Positions 33,231-42,320 are shown, numbered from the stretch's first letter. The stretch is DNA of 64,000 bases from Streptomyces sp. RKND-216 (GCF_004795255.1 NZ_SSBQ01000002.1:4742001-4806000); one strand, 5' to 3'. A program made the numbers and translations. The notes: generated by a model not told the origin, from the sequence alone.

Positions 33231-34778
33231 TCAGAGCACGTCGCCCGCGGCGGCGCGCTCGGCCAGCCGCACCAGGGTCCGCACGGCCACGCCGGTGCCG
33301 CCCTTGGGGGTGTAGCCGTGCGGCGCACCGTCGTTGAACGCCGGGCCCGCGATGTCCAGGTGTGCCCACTTCGTGCCGTCGGTCACGAACTCCTCCAGGA
33401 AGAGGCCGGCGAACAGGCCGCCGCCCATCCGGTCGCCCACGTTCGCGAGGTCCGCGACCGGTGACTCCATGCTCTTGCGCAGGTGCTGCGGCGCCGGCAT
33501 CGGCCACGCGTCCTCGCCGGCGTCACCCGCGATGTCGTGCACGTTCCCGCGGAACGCCTCGTCGTTCGCCATGATGCCGAACGTACGGCTGCCCAGCGCG
33601 ACCATCATCGCGCCGGTCAGCGTCGCCACGTCCACCACCGCGTCCGGGGACTCCTCGCAGGCGCGGGTCAGCGCGTCGGCCAGCACCAGCCGGCCCTCGG
33701 CGTCGGTGTTCAGCACCTCCACCGTCTTGCCGCCGTACATGCTCAGCACGTCGCCGGGACGGGTCGCCGAGCCGGAGGGCATGTTCTCCGCCAGCGCCAA
33801 CCAACCGGTGACGTTCACCTTCAGGCCCAGCCGCGCCGCGGCCACCACGGTGGCGAACACGGCGGCCGCGCCGCTCATGTCGCACTTCATCGTCTCGTTG
33901 CTGCCGGCCGGCTTCAGCGAGATGCCGCCCGAGTCGTAGGTGATGCCCTTGCCGACCAGCGCGACCGTCTTCTTCGCCCGCGCACCGGAGTAGGACACGC
34001 GGACCAGACGGGGCGGGACCTCGGAGCCCTGGCCGACGCCGAGGATGCCGCCGTAACCGCCCTTGGCGAGCGCCTTCTCGTCCAGCACCTCGACCTTGAG
34101 GCCGTGCTCCTTGGCGGCGGCCTGCACCTGCGCGGTGAACGTCAGCGGGTTCAGGTCGTTGGACGGCATGTTGATCAGGTCGCGGGCGCGGTGCACCTCG
34201 GCGGCGAGCACCTCGGCCCGCGCCACGGCCTCCTTGTGGGCCTTGTCACGCGGCTTGCCGCCGAGCAGCACGACCTCGCCGAGCGGGGCACGCTTGTCCT
34301 CGCCCTTCTTCTTCGCCTTGGCGTCCCCGCCGGCCTCCCGGCCGCGGTAGGTGGTGAAGGCGTACGCGCCGAGCAGCGCGCCCTCCGCGACGGCCGCGAG
34401 GGACTCCACGTCGTCGACGGGCAGGGCGAAGCCCGCCGACTTCTTGCCACCCAGGGCACGGGCGGCGGCGCCCGCGGCGCGGCGCAGCGCCTCGGGGTCG
34501 TAGGAGGACTTCTTCTCCGGGATCTCGCCCAGGCCGACGGCCACGACCAGCGGGGCCTTGAGGCCGCTGCCCGGAGCGGGGACCTTGGTCACTTCGCCTT
34601 CGGTTCCGCCGGCCCCCAGCGTCTCCAGGATGGCGGCCAGTCCGCCGCCGAAGGCCTTGTCCACGGAGTCGTCGCCGGAGGCGACGACGGGGCCCTCGGC
34701 GCCCTTGGCGACACCGACGACGACGGCGTCCGCGCGCAGCGTCGCGCCGGACGAGGTGCTGAGAGTCAGAGCAGACAC
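33231..34778 (-). CDS. pepA: Leucyl aminopeptidase, M17 family
   Basis: A 515-residue cytosolic dimetal exopeptidase. Metal ligands and the catalytic Lys are in VGKGITYDSGGISLKP, the central block is MKCDMSGAAAVFA, and the family signature NTDAEGRL precedes VLADALTRACEE. The C-terminal block HLDIAGPAFNDGAPHGYTPKGGTGVAVRTL is also canonical. A Lys-rich insert, KAKKKGEDKRAPLG, lies near residue 150. The GTG at 34778 was chosen because it gives the standard N-terminus VSALTLSTS. Upstream codons to 35627 are open only because of G/C bias. Confidence 0.95.
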   Translation of the reverse strand: MSALTLSTSSGATLRADAVVVGVAKGAEGPVVASGDDSVDKAFGGGLAAILETLGAGGTEGEVTKVPAPGSGLKAPLVVAVGLGEIPEKKSSYDPEALRRAAGAAARALGGKKSAGFALPVDDVESLAAVAEGALLGAYAFTTYRGREAGGDAKAKKKGEDKRAPLGEVVLLGGKPRDKAHKEAVARAEVLAAEVHRARDLINMPSNDLNPLTFTAQVQAAAKEHGLKVEVLDEKALAKGGYGGILGVGQGSEVPPRLVRVSYSGARAKKTVALVGKGITYDSGGISLKPAGSNETMKCDMSGAAAVFATVVAAARLGLKVNVTGWLALAENMPSGSATRPGDVLSMYGGKTVEVLNTDAEGRLVLADALTRACEESPDAVVDVATLTGAMMVALGSRTFGIMANDEAFRGNVHDIAGDAGEDAWPMPAPQHLRKSMESPVADLANVGDRMGGGLFAGLFLEEFVTDGTKWAHLDIAGPAFNDGAPHGYTPKGGTGVAVRTLVRLAERAAAGDVL

Positions 34779-34972
34779 GGTGGAAGGGACCTGCTTTCGT
34801 TGAGTGAGCCGTCGGGGTGGTGCACGGCTTCGGGCACTTCGGGCATCGTATGCCCGCCTGAGCCCGTGTTTTCGGGCGACCCTACGCGGTTCCGGTGCGA
34901 AGCGCCGCCCCCGTGCTCCTCCCCGCCCCCGGCGAGCGGGACCGGGGCGGGAGGGGGAGCGGACAGCGGGGC

Positions 34973-35743
34973 TCAGCCGAGGGGGAGGGTGAGGGCGAGC
35001 AGGGCGACCGTGGCGGCGGACTCCGCCGCCGCGCCGAAGACGTCCCCGGTCACACCGCCGAACCGTGCCCGGCACCGCCGCACCAGCCCTTCCGCCACGC
35101 ACGACGCGGCCACCACGGCCACGCCGTACCGCCAGTCCAGCACCCCCATGGCGACGACGGCGAGCGCCGCGACGAGCAGCGCCGTCCGCCCCGGTACCGC
35201 CCCGGCCACCACCGCACCGAGCCCGTCCGGCCGGGCGGCGGGCACGCCCGCCCGTGCCGCGAGCGTCAGCGCCACCCGTGCGGCGACCGCCGCGACCAGT
35301 GCGCCGGCCGCCCCGAGCGGCCAGCCCGCGCCGTACAGCTCGGCGAGCGCGGCGACCTGGGCCAGCAGCACCAGCACGAGCGTCAGGACGCCGAAGGGCC
35401 CGATGTCGGACTGCTTCATGATCCGCAGCGCCTCGTCCGCGGGACGTCCGCTGCCCAGCCCGTCCGCCACATCGGCCAGCCCGTCCAGGTGCAGCCCGCG
35501 GGTCAGGGCCGCCGGCACGGCGACCGCCGCCACCGCGGCGAGCAGCGGCCCCGCGCCCAGTACCAGCAGCGCCGCGCCCGCCAGTCCGGCGACCGCGCCG
35601 ACCGCCAGCCCCACGACCGGGGCGCATCCCATGCCCCGTCCGGCCGCGGCACGGTCCCAGCGCGCCACCCGCACGGGGATCACGGTCAGCGTGCCGAAGG
35701 CGAACCGCAGCCCCTCACCTGTCGTCGCCCTGCCCGCGTCCAT
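34973..35743 (-). CDS. cobS: Adenosylcobinamide-GDP ribazoletransferase
   Basis: A 256-residue multi-pass membrane enzyme joining alpha-ribazole to adenosylcobinamide-GDP, the last step of cobalamin assembly. The family motifs RGLHLDGLADVADGLGSG and MKQSDIGPFGVLTLVL carry its acidic metal-binding residues. The remainder is seven or so Ala/Val/Leu helices. Cofactor context: cobU at 40763 and cobT at 42431 complete the nucleotide-loop pathway, with unrelated signalling genes in between. The start (GTG or ATG of MDAGRATTGEGLRFAF) leaves only about 20 bases to the response-regulator stop, so co-transcription is possible. Confidence 0.92.
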   Translation of the reverse strand: MDAGRATTGEGLRFAFGTLTVIPVRVARWDRAAAGRGMGCAPVVGLAVGAVAGLAGAALLVLGAGPLLAAVAAVAVPAALTRGLHLDGLADVADGLGSGRPADEALRIMKQSDIGPFGVLTLVLVLLAQVAALAELYGAGWPLGAAGALVAAVAARVALTLAARAGVPAARPDGLGAVVAGAVPGRTALLVAALAVVAMGVLDWRYGVAVVAASCVAEGLVRRCRARFGGVTGDVFGAAAESAATVALLALTLPLG

Positions 35744-35764
35744 GACGACGGAGGCTAACGGAGG

Positions 35765-36469
35765 CTAGCCGCCCGGCCGCGTGCCGGGCCGGACCAGGCC
35801 GCTCTCGTAGGCGGCCACGACCAGTTGCGCCCGGTCCCGGGCGCCGAGCTTTCCCATGATCCGGTTGACGTGTGTCTTCACCGTCAGCGGGCTCACCGTC
35901 AGCCGTCCGGCGATCTCGTCGTTGGAGAGCCCGCCCGCCACCAGGGACAGCACCTCGCGCTCCCGTGCGGTGAGCGCGTCCAGCCCCGGCACGCCGCCTC
36001 CCGCGCCCTCGCTCCCGTCTCCGCCTGAGGCCCCGCCGTCGTGCGTGAGGAACCGCCTGATGAGGCCCTTCGTCGCGGAGGGGGAGAGCAGGGCGTCGCC
36101 CGCCGCCGCGATGCGGACGGCGGCCAGCAGTTCGTCCGGCTCGGCGCCCTTGCCGAGGAAGCCGCAGGCACCGGCCCGCAGTGCCCGGAGCACGTACGCG
36201 TCCTGCTCGAAGGTGGTGAGGATGACCACCTTCACGCGGGCGAGAGCGGGGTCGGCGCAGATCTCCCGGGTGGCCACGATGCCGTCCGTACCGGGCATCC
36301 GGATGTCCATCAGGACCACGTCGGCCTCTCTGCGGCGGGCGACCTCCACCGCCTCGGCGCCGTCCGACGCCTCGCCGACGACCCGCATGTCGGCTTCGGA
36401 GTCGACCAGGACGCGGAAGGCGCTGCGCAACAGGGCCTGGTCGTCGGCTAGTACGACGCGGATGGTCAC
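35765..36469 (-). CDS. NarL-family response regulator
   Basis: A 234-residue regulator. Receiver domain 1-120: acidic pocket D9/D10 (VLADDQ), phospho-acceptor Asp55 in VLMDIRMPGTDG, and Lys in the FLGKGAEPDEL loop. LuxR-type HTH 165-230: LTAREREVLSLVAGGLSNDE, then SPLTVKTHVNRIMGKLGARD. It starts with GTG at 36469, whose GTGA overlaps a TGA (36466-36468) in the third frame, the usual coupling signal with a preceding kinase. Targets and signal are unknown. Confidence 0.93.
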   Translation of the reverse strand: MTIRVVLADDQALLRSAFRVLVDSEADMRVVGEASDGAEAVEVARRREADVVLMDIRMPGTDGIVATREICADPALARVKVVILTTFEQDAYVLRALRAGACGFLGKGAEPDELLAAVRIAAAGDALLSPSATKGLIRRFLTHDGGASGGDGSEGAGGGVPGLDALTAREREVLSLVAGGLSNDEIAGRLTVSPLTVKTHVNRIMGKLGARDRAQLVVAAYESGLVRPGTRPGG

Positions 36470-37901
36470 GCCCGCCGCTCCCCGCCCCGGGAGTCCGTAC
36501 GCCTTCCGAGGCAGCCACGTCCTCCGGAGCCGGCACGCCGACGGCCCCGGACCCCGGTGCGGGAACCGGCCCCGGGCCGGGCTCGGGCGCCGTCGCGCGC
36601 AGCGGCAGCAGCACCCGGACGGCGAAGCCGCCGCCCTCGACCGGCTCGGCGTCGCACCGCCCGTTCAGGGCGGCCGCCCGCTCCCGCATGCCGGTCAGCC
36701 CGTGCCCGCCGCCGCGGTGCTCCGCCCCGTGGCGCTCTCCGTGCCAGGCGTCCACGTCCTCCGCGCCGCGGACCGCCGCGCCCGCGCCGTCGTCCACCAC
36801 GCCGATCCGCAGTGCCGCCGGGTCCCGCGTGATGCGCACCGCCACCCGCGCCCCCGCGCCGACGTGCTTCTGCACGTTGGTCAGTGCCTCCTGCACCACC
36901 CGGTAGGCGGTGAGGTCGATGGCCGACGGCAACGGCGCCCCGCGCGGCGGCAGTTCGACGTCCACCCGGAGCCCCGCCTGCTCGAAGCCCGCCACCAGCT
37001 CCGCCAGCAGCTCCAGCCCCGGCGCGGGTTCGGTGGGTGCCGCGGGATCGCCGGACTGCCGCAGCAGCCCGACTGTCGCCTGCAGCTCGTCCAGCGCGTG
37101 ACGGCTGGCTTCCCGTACGTGGGCCAGGGCCTGTTTCGCCTGGTCCGGCCGCTGGTCCATCACGTGCGACGCCACCCCCGCCTGCACGTTGACCAGGGCG
37201 ATGTGGTGGGCGACCACGTCGTGCAGCTCGCGGGCGATGCGCATGCGCTCCTCGGCGACCCGGCGCCGGGCCTCCTCCTCCCGGGTGCGCTCCGCGCGCT
37301 CGGCCCGCTCCCGGATGGCGTCGACGAACGCGCGGCGTCCTCGTACCGCCTCACCGGCCGCGGCGGCCAGCGCCGTCCACGCGAAGATCGCCAGGTTCTC
37401 CTGCGCGTACCAGGGGCCCTCGCCGAACAGCATCGCCGAGGCGGTCAGGGTGCCGACGGTGATCGCGCCCACCCGCCACGAGGTGGCCCGGTCGGTGCGG
37501 TTGGAGACCGTGTAGAGGGCGACGACGGCCGCTGCCGCCAGCGGCGCCCGGCTCGCGCCGGGCCCTGCCGCGTCGGGGTGGTCCAGCACCAGGCCGGCCA
37601 CGGTGACCACACTGGTCACGCACAGCACGATCAGCGCCGCCGGGCGCCGCGCCACCAGCGAGGCGCAGGACACGGCCGCCAGCACGACCGTGGTCAGGTC
37701 GAGATATGGGTCTCGGAAGGTGGGGTGGCCGTCCGGCCCGTGCGGTTCGGTGCCCGCCGCTGCCAGGACGTACAGCAGCGTGCCCGCCGCCAGTAGCGCG
37801 TCCACCATGTACGGGTGGGCGCGCTGCCTGCGCCGCAGCTCGGCCAGGCGTCCGCCGCCGGCGCCGAGGGGATCGGTGGGGTCGCTGGTCACAGCACGCA
37901 C
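36466..37901 (-). CDS. Two-component sensor histidine kinase (HisKA_3), probable frameshift near its 3' end
   Basis: A membrane-bound kinase paired with the NarL-type regulator. Four to six hydrophobic segments lie within residues 30-185. The dimerisation/phosphoacceptor motif RIARELHDVVAHHIALVNVQ contains His227. The ATPase domain has VVQEALTNVQKH (N-box), GVVDDGAGA and GGGHGLTGMRERAAAL. The conserved part ends near residue 432. From there the frame has no stop until 35715: read literally, it runs through the whole regulator gene as Arg/Gly-rich nonsense (728 codons in total). A one-base shift in the Pro/Gly-rich tail would restore a stop at 36466 overlapping the regulator's GTG. I give that end as the probable original one. 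Confidence 0.75.
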
Positions 37902-37970
37902 GTTACGGGCTCCCGGCGGGGCGGCGCGCCGCCCCGCCCGTCGACGAACCTGCCGCTCACCCGCGGGCGC

Positions 37971-38273
37971 CTATTCCGCCGGCTCCGGGTCCGTCGTACC
38001 CGGGATCAGCCCGTCCTCGTTCAGCATCCCGCGCACCTCGTCCAGCGTGGCCTCCGGTGCCGGGAGGATCAGCTCGGAAGGCTCCAGCGAGTCGTCCGGG
38101 AGCGGCGTGCCCATCTCCCGCACCGCGTCCAGCAGCGCGTTCAGCGTGCGCCGGAAGCCCGTCTCGTCGCCGGAGTCCACCTCGGCGGCCAGCTCGTCGT
38201 CCAGCCGGTTGAGCTCGGGGAAATGGCTGTCCTCGAGCCTGACCTGGCCTTCTCCCATGATCCTGACGATCAC
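37971..38273 (-). CDS. pspAA: PspA-associated protein PspAA
   Basis: A 100-residue acidic protein starting VIVRIMGEGQVRLEDSHFPELNRLDDELA, the standard N-terminus of PspAA, a partner of PspA in actinobacteria and other phyla. It is predicted to be cytosolic and to modulate the membrane-bound PspA assembly. The GTG at 38273 has AAGGAG six bases upstream. It directly follows pspA on the same strand (78 bases), which confirms the pairing. Confidence 0.88.
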   Translation of the reverse strand: MIVRIMGEGQVRLEDSHFPELNRLDDELAAEVDSGDETGFRRTLNALLDAVREMGTPLPDDSLEPSELILPAPEATLDEVRGMLNEDGLIPGTTDPEPAE

Positions 38274-38351
38274 GACGCTCTCCTTCTCACGAGGCGCACG
38301 ACCCGGCACCGGCCGGACCCACCCGTCAGCCGGCCCGGCACCGGCCGGCGG

Positions 38352-39179
38352 TCACTGCTTGTCGAACCGGGGGGTGTCCTGCCCCTGCTGGCCGCCGGTC
38401 TGCGCGGTGCCGTTCTGCGGGGCCTCGGTCGCGCCCTGTGCGCCGCCCTCGAGCGCCTGCCGCTCCGAGCCGGAACCGCCCGCCAGCTCCGCCTTCATGC
38501 GCTGGAGCTCCAGCTCGACGTCCGAACCACCGGACAGGCGGTCCAGCTCAGCCGCGATGTCGTCCTTCGCCGTGCCCGACGGGTCCTCCAGCGCACCGGA
38601 GGCGAGGAGCTCGTCGATGGCGCCGGAGCGGGCCTGGAGCTGCTGCGTACGGTCCTCCGCACGCTGGATGGCCATGCCGACGTCGCCCATCTCCTCGGAG
38701 ATGCCGGTGAACGCCTCGCCGATCCGCGTCTGCGCCTGCGCGGCGGTGTACGTGGCCTTGATCGTCTCCTTCTTGGTGCGGAAGGCGTCGACCTTCGCCT
38801 GGAGGCGCTGCGCCGCAAGGGTGAGCTTCTCCTCCTCGCCGGAGAGCGTCTGGTGCTGGGTCTCCAGATCGGTGACCTGCTGCTGGAGGGCCGCCCGGCG
38901 GGTCAGCGCCTCCCGGGCCAGGTCTTCGCGGCCCAGAGCCAGTGCCTTCTTGCCCTGGTCCTCCAGCTTGGACGACTGCGTCTGCAGCTGGCTGAGCTGG
39001 AGCTCCAGGCGCTTGCGGGAGGTCGCGACGTCGGCGACGCCGCGGCGCACCTTCTGCAGCAGCTCCAGCTGCTTCTGGTACGAGTAGTCGAGCGTCTCGC
39101 GCGGGTCCTCGGCCCGGTCCAGGGCCTTGTTGGCCTTCGCGCGGAAGATCATCCCCATACGCTTCATGACACCGCTCAT
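38352..39179 (-). CDS. pspA: PspA/IM30 family envelope-stress protein
   Basis: A 275-residue, largely coiled-coil protein. The N-terminal amphipathic region is MKRMGMIFRAKANKALDRAEDP, followed by the family core LDYSYQKQLELLQKVRRGVADVATSRKRLE and long heptad-rich helices to about residue 220. The C-terminal 50 residues are Gly/Gln/Thr-rich and probably disordered. Members form ESCRT-III-like polymers that stabilise the inner membrane. It is divergent from the DUF3043 gene; the 240-base intergenic region shows no obvious repeat. Confidence 0.93.
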   Translation of the reverse strand: MSGVMKRMGMIFRAKANKALDRAEDPRETLDYSYQKQLELLQKVRRGVADVATSRKRLELQLSQLQTQSSKLEDQGKKALALGREDLAREALTRRAALQQQVTDLETQHQTLSGEEEKLTLAAQRLQAKVDAFRTKKETIKATYTAAQAQTRIGEAFTGISEEMGDVGMAIQRAEDRTQQLQARSGAIDELLASGALEDPSGTAKDDIAAELDRLSGGSDVELELQRMKAELAGGSGSERQALEGGAQGATEAPQNGTAQTGGQQGQDTPRFDKQ

Positions 39180-39419
39180 GGGCCTCGCGCGCCCCCTTCA
39201 GTAACGGACTCGAGCCTCAGCACGTCTTCTTGACCCCAGGGTACGGGGCCTTCTTCCATTACCGCACCGCCTCGAACCGGATCCGCTCATCCGCGAGGAC
39301 GATCATTCGCGCCCATCTCCGGCGCAGGGAGGAGACGGCGGGTGCGGGACGGGGTGGTGTTGCGGGATCGTTCTCCCCCAGGGTGGGGAGCACCTCCGGC
39401 GGCACCGTACTGTAGAGAC

Positions 39420-40013
39420 GTGTTCCGAAGCCGTTCGAAGGACGGGCAGGCCGTCACCCAGGTGACCGAGGCCGAGCCCCAGCAGATCCGCGACCCGCAG
39501 GCCCCCAAGGGCCGGCCCACGCCCAAGCGCAGCGACGCGCTGGCGCAGCGCCGCACCCTCGCCAAGCCCCCGGCCAACCGCAGGGAGGCTGCGAAGCGGG
39601 CCCGCGAGGCGCGCCGTGCCGACATGCAGCGGCAGCGGCAGGCGCTGGCCGGCGGCGACGAGCGGTACCTCCCCGCGCGCGACCAGGGGCCGGTGCGCCG
39701 GTACGCCCGCGACTTCGTGGACGCCAAGTGGTCGATCGCCGAGTTCTTCCTGCCGATCGCGGTGCTCATCCTGATCCTCAGCATCGTGCCGTCTCCGCAG
39801 TTCACGAACATCGCTTTCGTGATGTGGATCGGCGTCATCGCGATGATCGTCATCGACTCCTTCGCGATGAGCTTCCGGCTGAAGAAGAGTCTCGCCGAGC
39901 GCTTCCCGGACGAGAATCGGCGCGGCGCGGTGCTCTACGCCTTCATGCGCACCCTTCAGATGCGCCGGATGCGCCTGCCCAAGCCGCAGGTCGCCCGCGG
40001 CGAACGGCCCTGA
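39420..40013 (+). CDS. DUF3043 membrane protein
   Basis: A 197-residue actinobacterial protein. It begins VFRSRSKDGQAVTQVTEAEP, continues with a very basic region (KPPANRREAAKRAREARRADM) and DQGPVRRYARDFVDAKWSIAEFF, and then has two TM helices (about 107-124 and 129-147), ending in a basic tail. All are DUF3043 features; the function is unknown. The GTG at 39420 is chosen as the family start. The stop at 40011-40013 overlaps the apparent beginning of the methyltransferase frame (CTGA). Confidence 0.88.
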   Translation: MFRSRSKDGQAVTQVTEAEPQQIRDPQAPKGRPTPKRSDALAQRRTLAKPPANRREAAKRAREARRADMQRQRQALAGGDERYLPARDQGPVRRYARDFVDAKWSIAEFFLPIAVLILILSIVPSPQFTNIAFVMWIGVIAMIVIDSFAMSFRLKKSLAERFPDENRRGAVLYAFMRTLQMRRMRLPKPQVARGERP

Positions 40014-40705
40014 TCCGGCACGACCTGGTCGCCCGCCAGCTCGACGAGCAGCTCGCCGCCCACTTCCCCGGCGGCGGCCCGCTGACCGTCCTCGAAGCCG
40101 GTCTCGGCCCGGTCGAACGGACGCTGCGTCTCGCCCGCGCCGGCCACCGGGTGACCGGTCTGGAAGCCGACGCCGCGGTGCACGCCTACGTGGGCGAGGC
40201 CCTCGACGCAGAGGACACGGCCGTGCGGGAGCGGGTGCGCCTCGTCCGGGGTGGCGGCCAGGAGGCCGGTGCCCACTTCCCGCCGGGCACCTTCGACGTC
40301 GTGCTCTGCCACGACGGGCTGACCGCGTCGCACGACCCGGCCAGCACCCTCGCCGGACTCGCGCGCGTCCTCGCCCCTGGCGGTCTGTTGTCGGTCATGA
40401 TCCGCAACGATGCCGCACTCGCCCTGCACCCCGCACGCGCCGGCGACTGGGAGGCGGCACTGGCCGCTTTCGACTTCGCCGAGCGCGCCTTCCGCCTCGA
40501 ACCGATGACCTCGCTGCTTGCGGGCGTCGGCGTGCCGCTGCGGACCTGGTACGGAGTGCAGGTCTTCACTCCCGACGACGACCGCCGCGCCCTGCTGCCG
40601 CGCCAGCTCGCGGCCGAGGAGCGCGCCGCCCGTACGGACCCCTACCGGGGCGTGGCCGCCTACCTCCACCTGTGCGGTCTGCGGCGCCCCGCCGCCGCCG
40701 GGTGA
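40010..40705 (+). CDS. SAM-dependent methyltransferase-like protein, start codon unclear
   Basis: About 231 residues resembling Streptomyces class I methyltransferases: LIRHDLVARQLDEQLAAHFP, motif I region VLEAGLGPVERTLRLARAGH, VTGLEAD (acidic end of beta-2), FDVVLCHDGL (motif IV) and LARVLAPGGLLSVMIRN (motif V/VI). The SAM loop is degenerate: the usual G-x-G reads GLGPVE, so activity is doubtful. No ATG, GTG or TTG exists in frame between the upstream non-coding-looking part and VTGLE at about 40150. The likely start is the CTG at 40010 overlapping the DUF3043 stop, or the N-terminus was lost. Convergent with cobU. Confidence 0.65.
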   Translation: MIRHDLVARQLDEQLAAHFPGGGPLTVLEAGLGPVERTLRLARAGHRVTGLEADAAVHAYVGEALDAEDTAVRERVRLVRGGGQEAGAHFPPGTFDVVLCHDGLTASHDPASTLAGLARVLAPGGLLSVMIRNDAALALHPARAGDWEAALAAFDFAERAFRLEPMTSLLAGVGVPLRTWYGVQVFTPDDDRRALLPRQLAAEERAARTDPYRGVAAYLHLCGLRRPAAAG

Positions 40706-40720
40706 GCGCGGAGCCCGCCG

Positions 40721-40764
40721 GAGCCCGGTCCCGGCGACGTGGTACGTCCCCGGGGTCCGGGCTC
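40721..40764. terminator. Bidirectional terminator candidate
   Basis: GAGCCCGG (40721-40728) pairs with CCGGGCTC (40757-40764). The inner part is nearly complementary. It lies between the convergent methyltransferase and cobU genes. Confidence 0.45.
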
Positions 40765-41965
40765 AGGACCGCAGCGGGGTGACGACGCCCGCCACGGCGA
40801 GCAGCACCGTCTCGCACTCCGTGGCGACGGCCGCGTTCAGCCGGCCCAGCTCGTCGCGGAAGCGGCGCCCCGCGGGCGTCTCGGGATGTACCCCGGACCC
40901 GACCTCATTGCTCACCAGCACCACCCGGCGCCGCGTCTCCCGCACCGCCGCCGCCAGCTCGGCGACCCGCTCGGCCAGCGCCCTTGCTCCGCCGCGTTCC
41001 CACCGCGCGTCCTCCCACGCGCCGACCGCGTCCATCGCGTCGGTCAGCCAGAGCGCCAGGCAGTCGACCAGCAGCGCCGGCTCCTCCGGTGCGGCGAGCA
41101 GCGGGGCCAGGTCGCAGGTCTCCACGGTGCGCCACGAAGCCGGACGCCGCGCCCGGTGCGCTGCCACCCGCGCCGCCCAGTCCGGGTCGCCCTCCCGGCG
41201 CCCGCTCGTCGCCACGTACAGCACGTCCGGGTACGTCGCGAGCCGCCGCTCCGCCTCCACCGACTTGCCCGACCGGGCGCCGCCGAGCACCAGCGTGCGG
41301 CGCGGCGGCTCCGGCACGTCCTGGTACGCGCCGACGGCCAGCGTGGTGCCGTCCGGCACCGGACGCGCGCCCGAGGCGGCGAGCCTGCGGCGCAGCTCCC
41401 CACCCGGCGGCACGTCGTGATCCAGGTGGACGGCCACCACGTCCGTGGTCGGCCCGACCGCCCCCGCGGCCCGCAGCCGGGCCAGCCCGTCCGGACGCCC
41501 GATCACGTCGAGCAGTACCATCGCGTACGGCCCGCCCACCTGTTCGTGACCCGCCACGGCACCCTCGGGCGGCAGGTACAGCAGCCGCTCCCCGTCCGGA
41601 CCGGCCACCTCGTAGCCCGTGCCCGGCGCGTCCAGTGCCACCGCCCGCGCCCGGTGCCCGCTGAGCAGCGACAGCTCCTGGCCGTCGGGCACGCGCACCG
41701 GCTGCGGCAGCGCGGCCGGGACCTCCACCGGGGGTCCGTCGTGCGGGTGGGACAGCAGTACCTGCCGCACGCCGTGCAGCGTCTTCCCAGCGCGGGCCGC
41801 CGCGAGAGCCGAACCGGGGGTCAGGTCGAGCAGCAGGGTGCCGTCCAGCAGCAGGGCCGTCGCGGCCCGCGCGTCGCCGCCGGTCGCGCGGGCGCACGCG
41901 GCGCAGGGACAGTCCGGGCGGGGCAGTCCGGCGGGGGCGCCGGTGCCGAGCAGAGTGAGTTCCAC
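40763..41965 (-). CDS. cobU: Adenosylcobinamide kinase/guanylyltransferase with N-terminal MBL-like domain
   Basis: A 400-residue fusion. Residues 1-215 resemble a metallo-beta-lactamase fold (MELTLLGTGAPAGLPRPDC, LLSHPHDGPP, VAVHLDHDVPPGGEL) with an incomplete HxHxDH set. Residues 224-400 are CobU: P-loop LVLGGARSGKSVEAE (Walker A 228-235), ATSGRREGDPDWAARVAAHRARRP with the His that carries GMP, and VLVSNEVGSGVHPETPAGRRFRDELGRLN. CobU phosphorylates adenosylcobinamide and converts it to the GDP form, the substrate of CobS. The fusion appears usual for Streptomyces. Neighbours cobT (42431) and cobS (34973) act in the same pathway. Confidence 0.93.
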   Translation of the reverse strand: MELTLLGTGAPAGLPRPDCPCAACARATGGDARAATALLLDGTLLLDLTPGSALAAARAGKTLHGVRQVLLSHPHDGPPVEVPAALPQPVRVPDGQELSLLSGHRARAVALDAPGTGYEVAGPDGERLLYLPPEGAVAGHEQVGGPYAMVLLDVIGRPDGLARLRAAGAVGPTTDVVAVHLDHDVPPGGELRRRLAASGARPVPDGTTLAVGAYQDVPEPPRRTLVLGGARSGKSVEAERRLATYPDVLYVATSGRREGDPDWAARVAAHRARRPASWRTVETCDLAPLLAAPEEPALLVDCLALWLTDAMDAVGAWEDARWERGGARALAERVAELAAAVRETRRRVVLVSNEVGSGVHPETPAGRRFRDELGRLNAAVATECETVLLAVAGVVTPLRS

Positions 41966-42057
41966 GCACCGATCGTCTCGCGAGGCGTGGCCGGTCGCGC
42001 AACGGGCATTACGCTGCGGTGAGCAAGCACAGCCGATCAGTTGCTGCGGGAGGCGAC

Positions 42058-42258
42058 ATGGCGTGGACGTGGCGGTTCGAGAAGTCCGACGGTACGGAGA
42101 CGGAACCCGCCGTCCAGCCGGACGAGTTCTCCACGCAGGGGGATGCCGAGTCCTGGATCGGTGAGGTGTGGCGTGAACTGCTCGACGGCGGCGCGGACCA
42201 GGTCACCCTCCTGGAGGACGGCACCAAGATCTACGGCCCGATGAGCCTCCACGGCTGA
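42058..42258 (+). CDS. Small acidic conserved protein, function unknown
   Basis: A 66-residue protein, MAWTWRFEKSDGTETEPAVQ then FSTQGDAESWIGEVWRELLD and VTLLEDGTKIYGPMSLHG, which reads as a compact alpha/beta domain without catalytic motifs. The ATG is preceded by GGGAGGCGAC, a strong ribosome site. It is divergent from cobU and followed by a terminator hairpin at 42321-42361. I recognise the type from other actinomycetes but can assign no function. Confidence 0.7.
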   Translation: MAWTWRFEKSDGTETEPAVQPDEFSTQGDAESWIGEVWRELLDGGADQVTLLEDGTKIYGPMSLHG

Positions 42259-42320
42259 CGTTCCGCTCGGCGGCGCCTCCCCGCGGCGGTGTTCCGCCGG
42301 TGCCCGTTCCGGGACGCGCC

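Noticed and set aside
35715..36465. The long tail of the kinase frame as a genuine extra domain
   Set aside because: It is the out-of-frame reading of the response regulator (GRRRGVGRRRGGGGRPP and similar), which is well conserved in its own frame.
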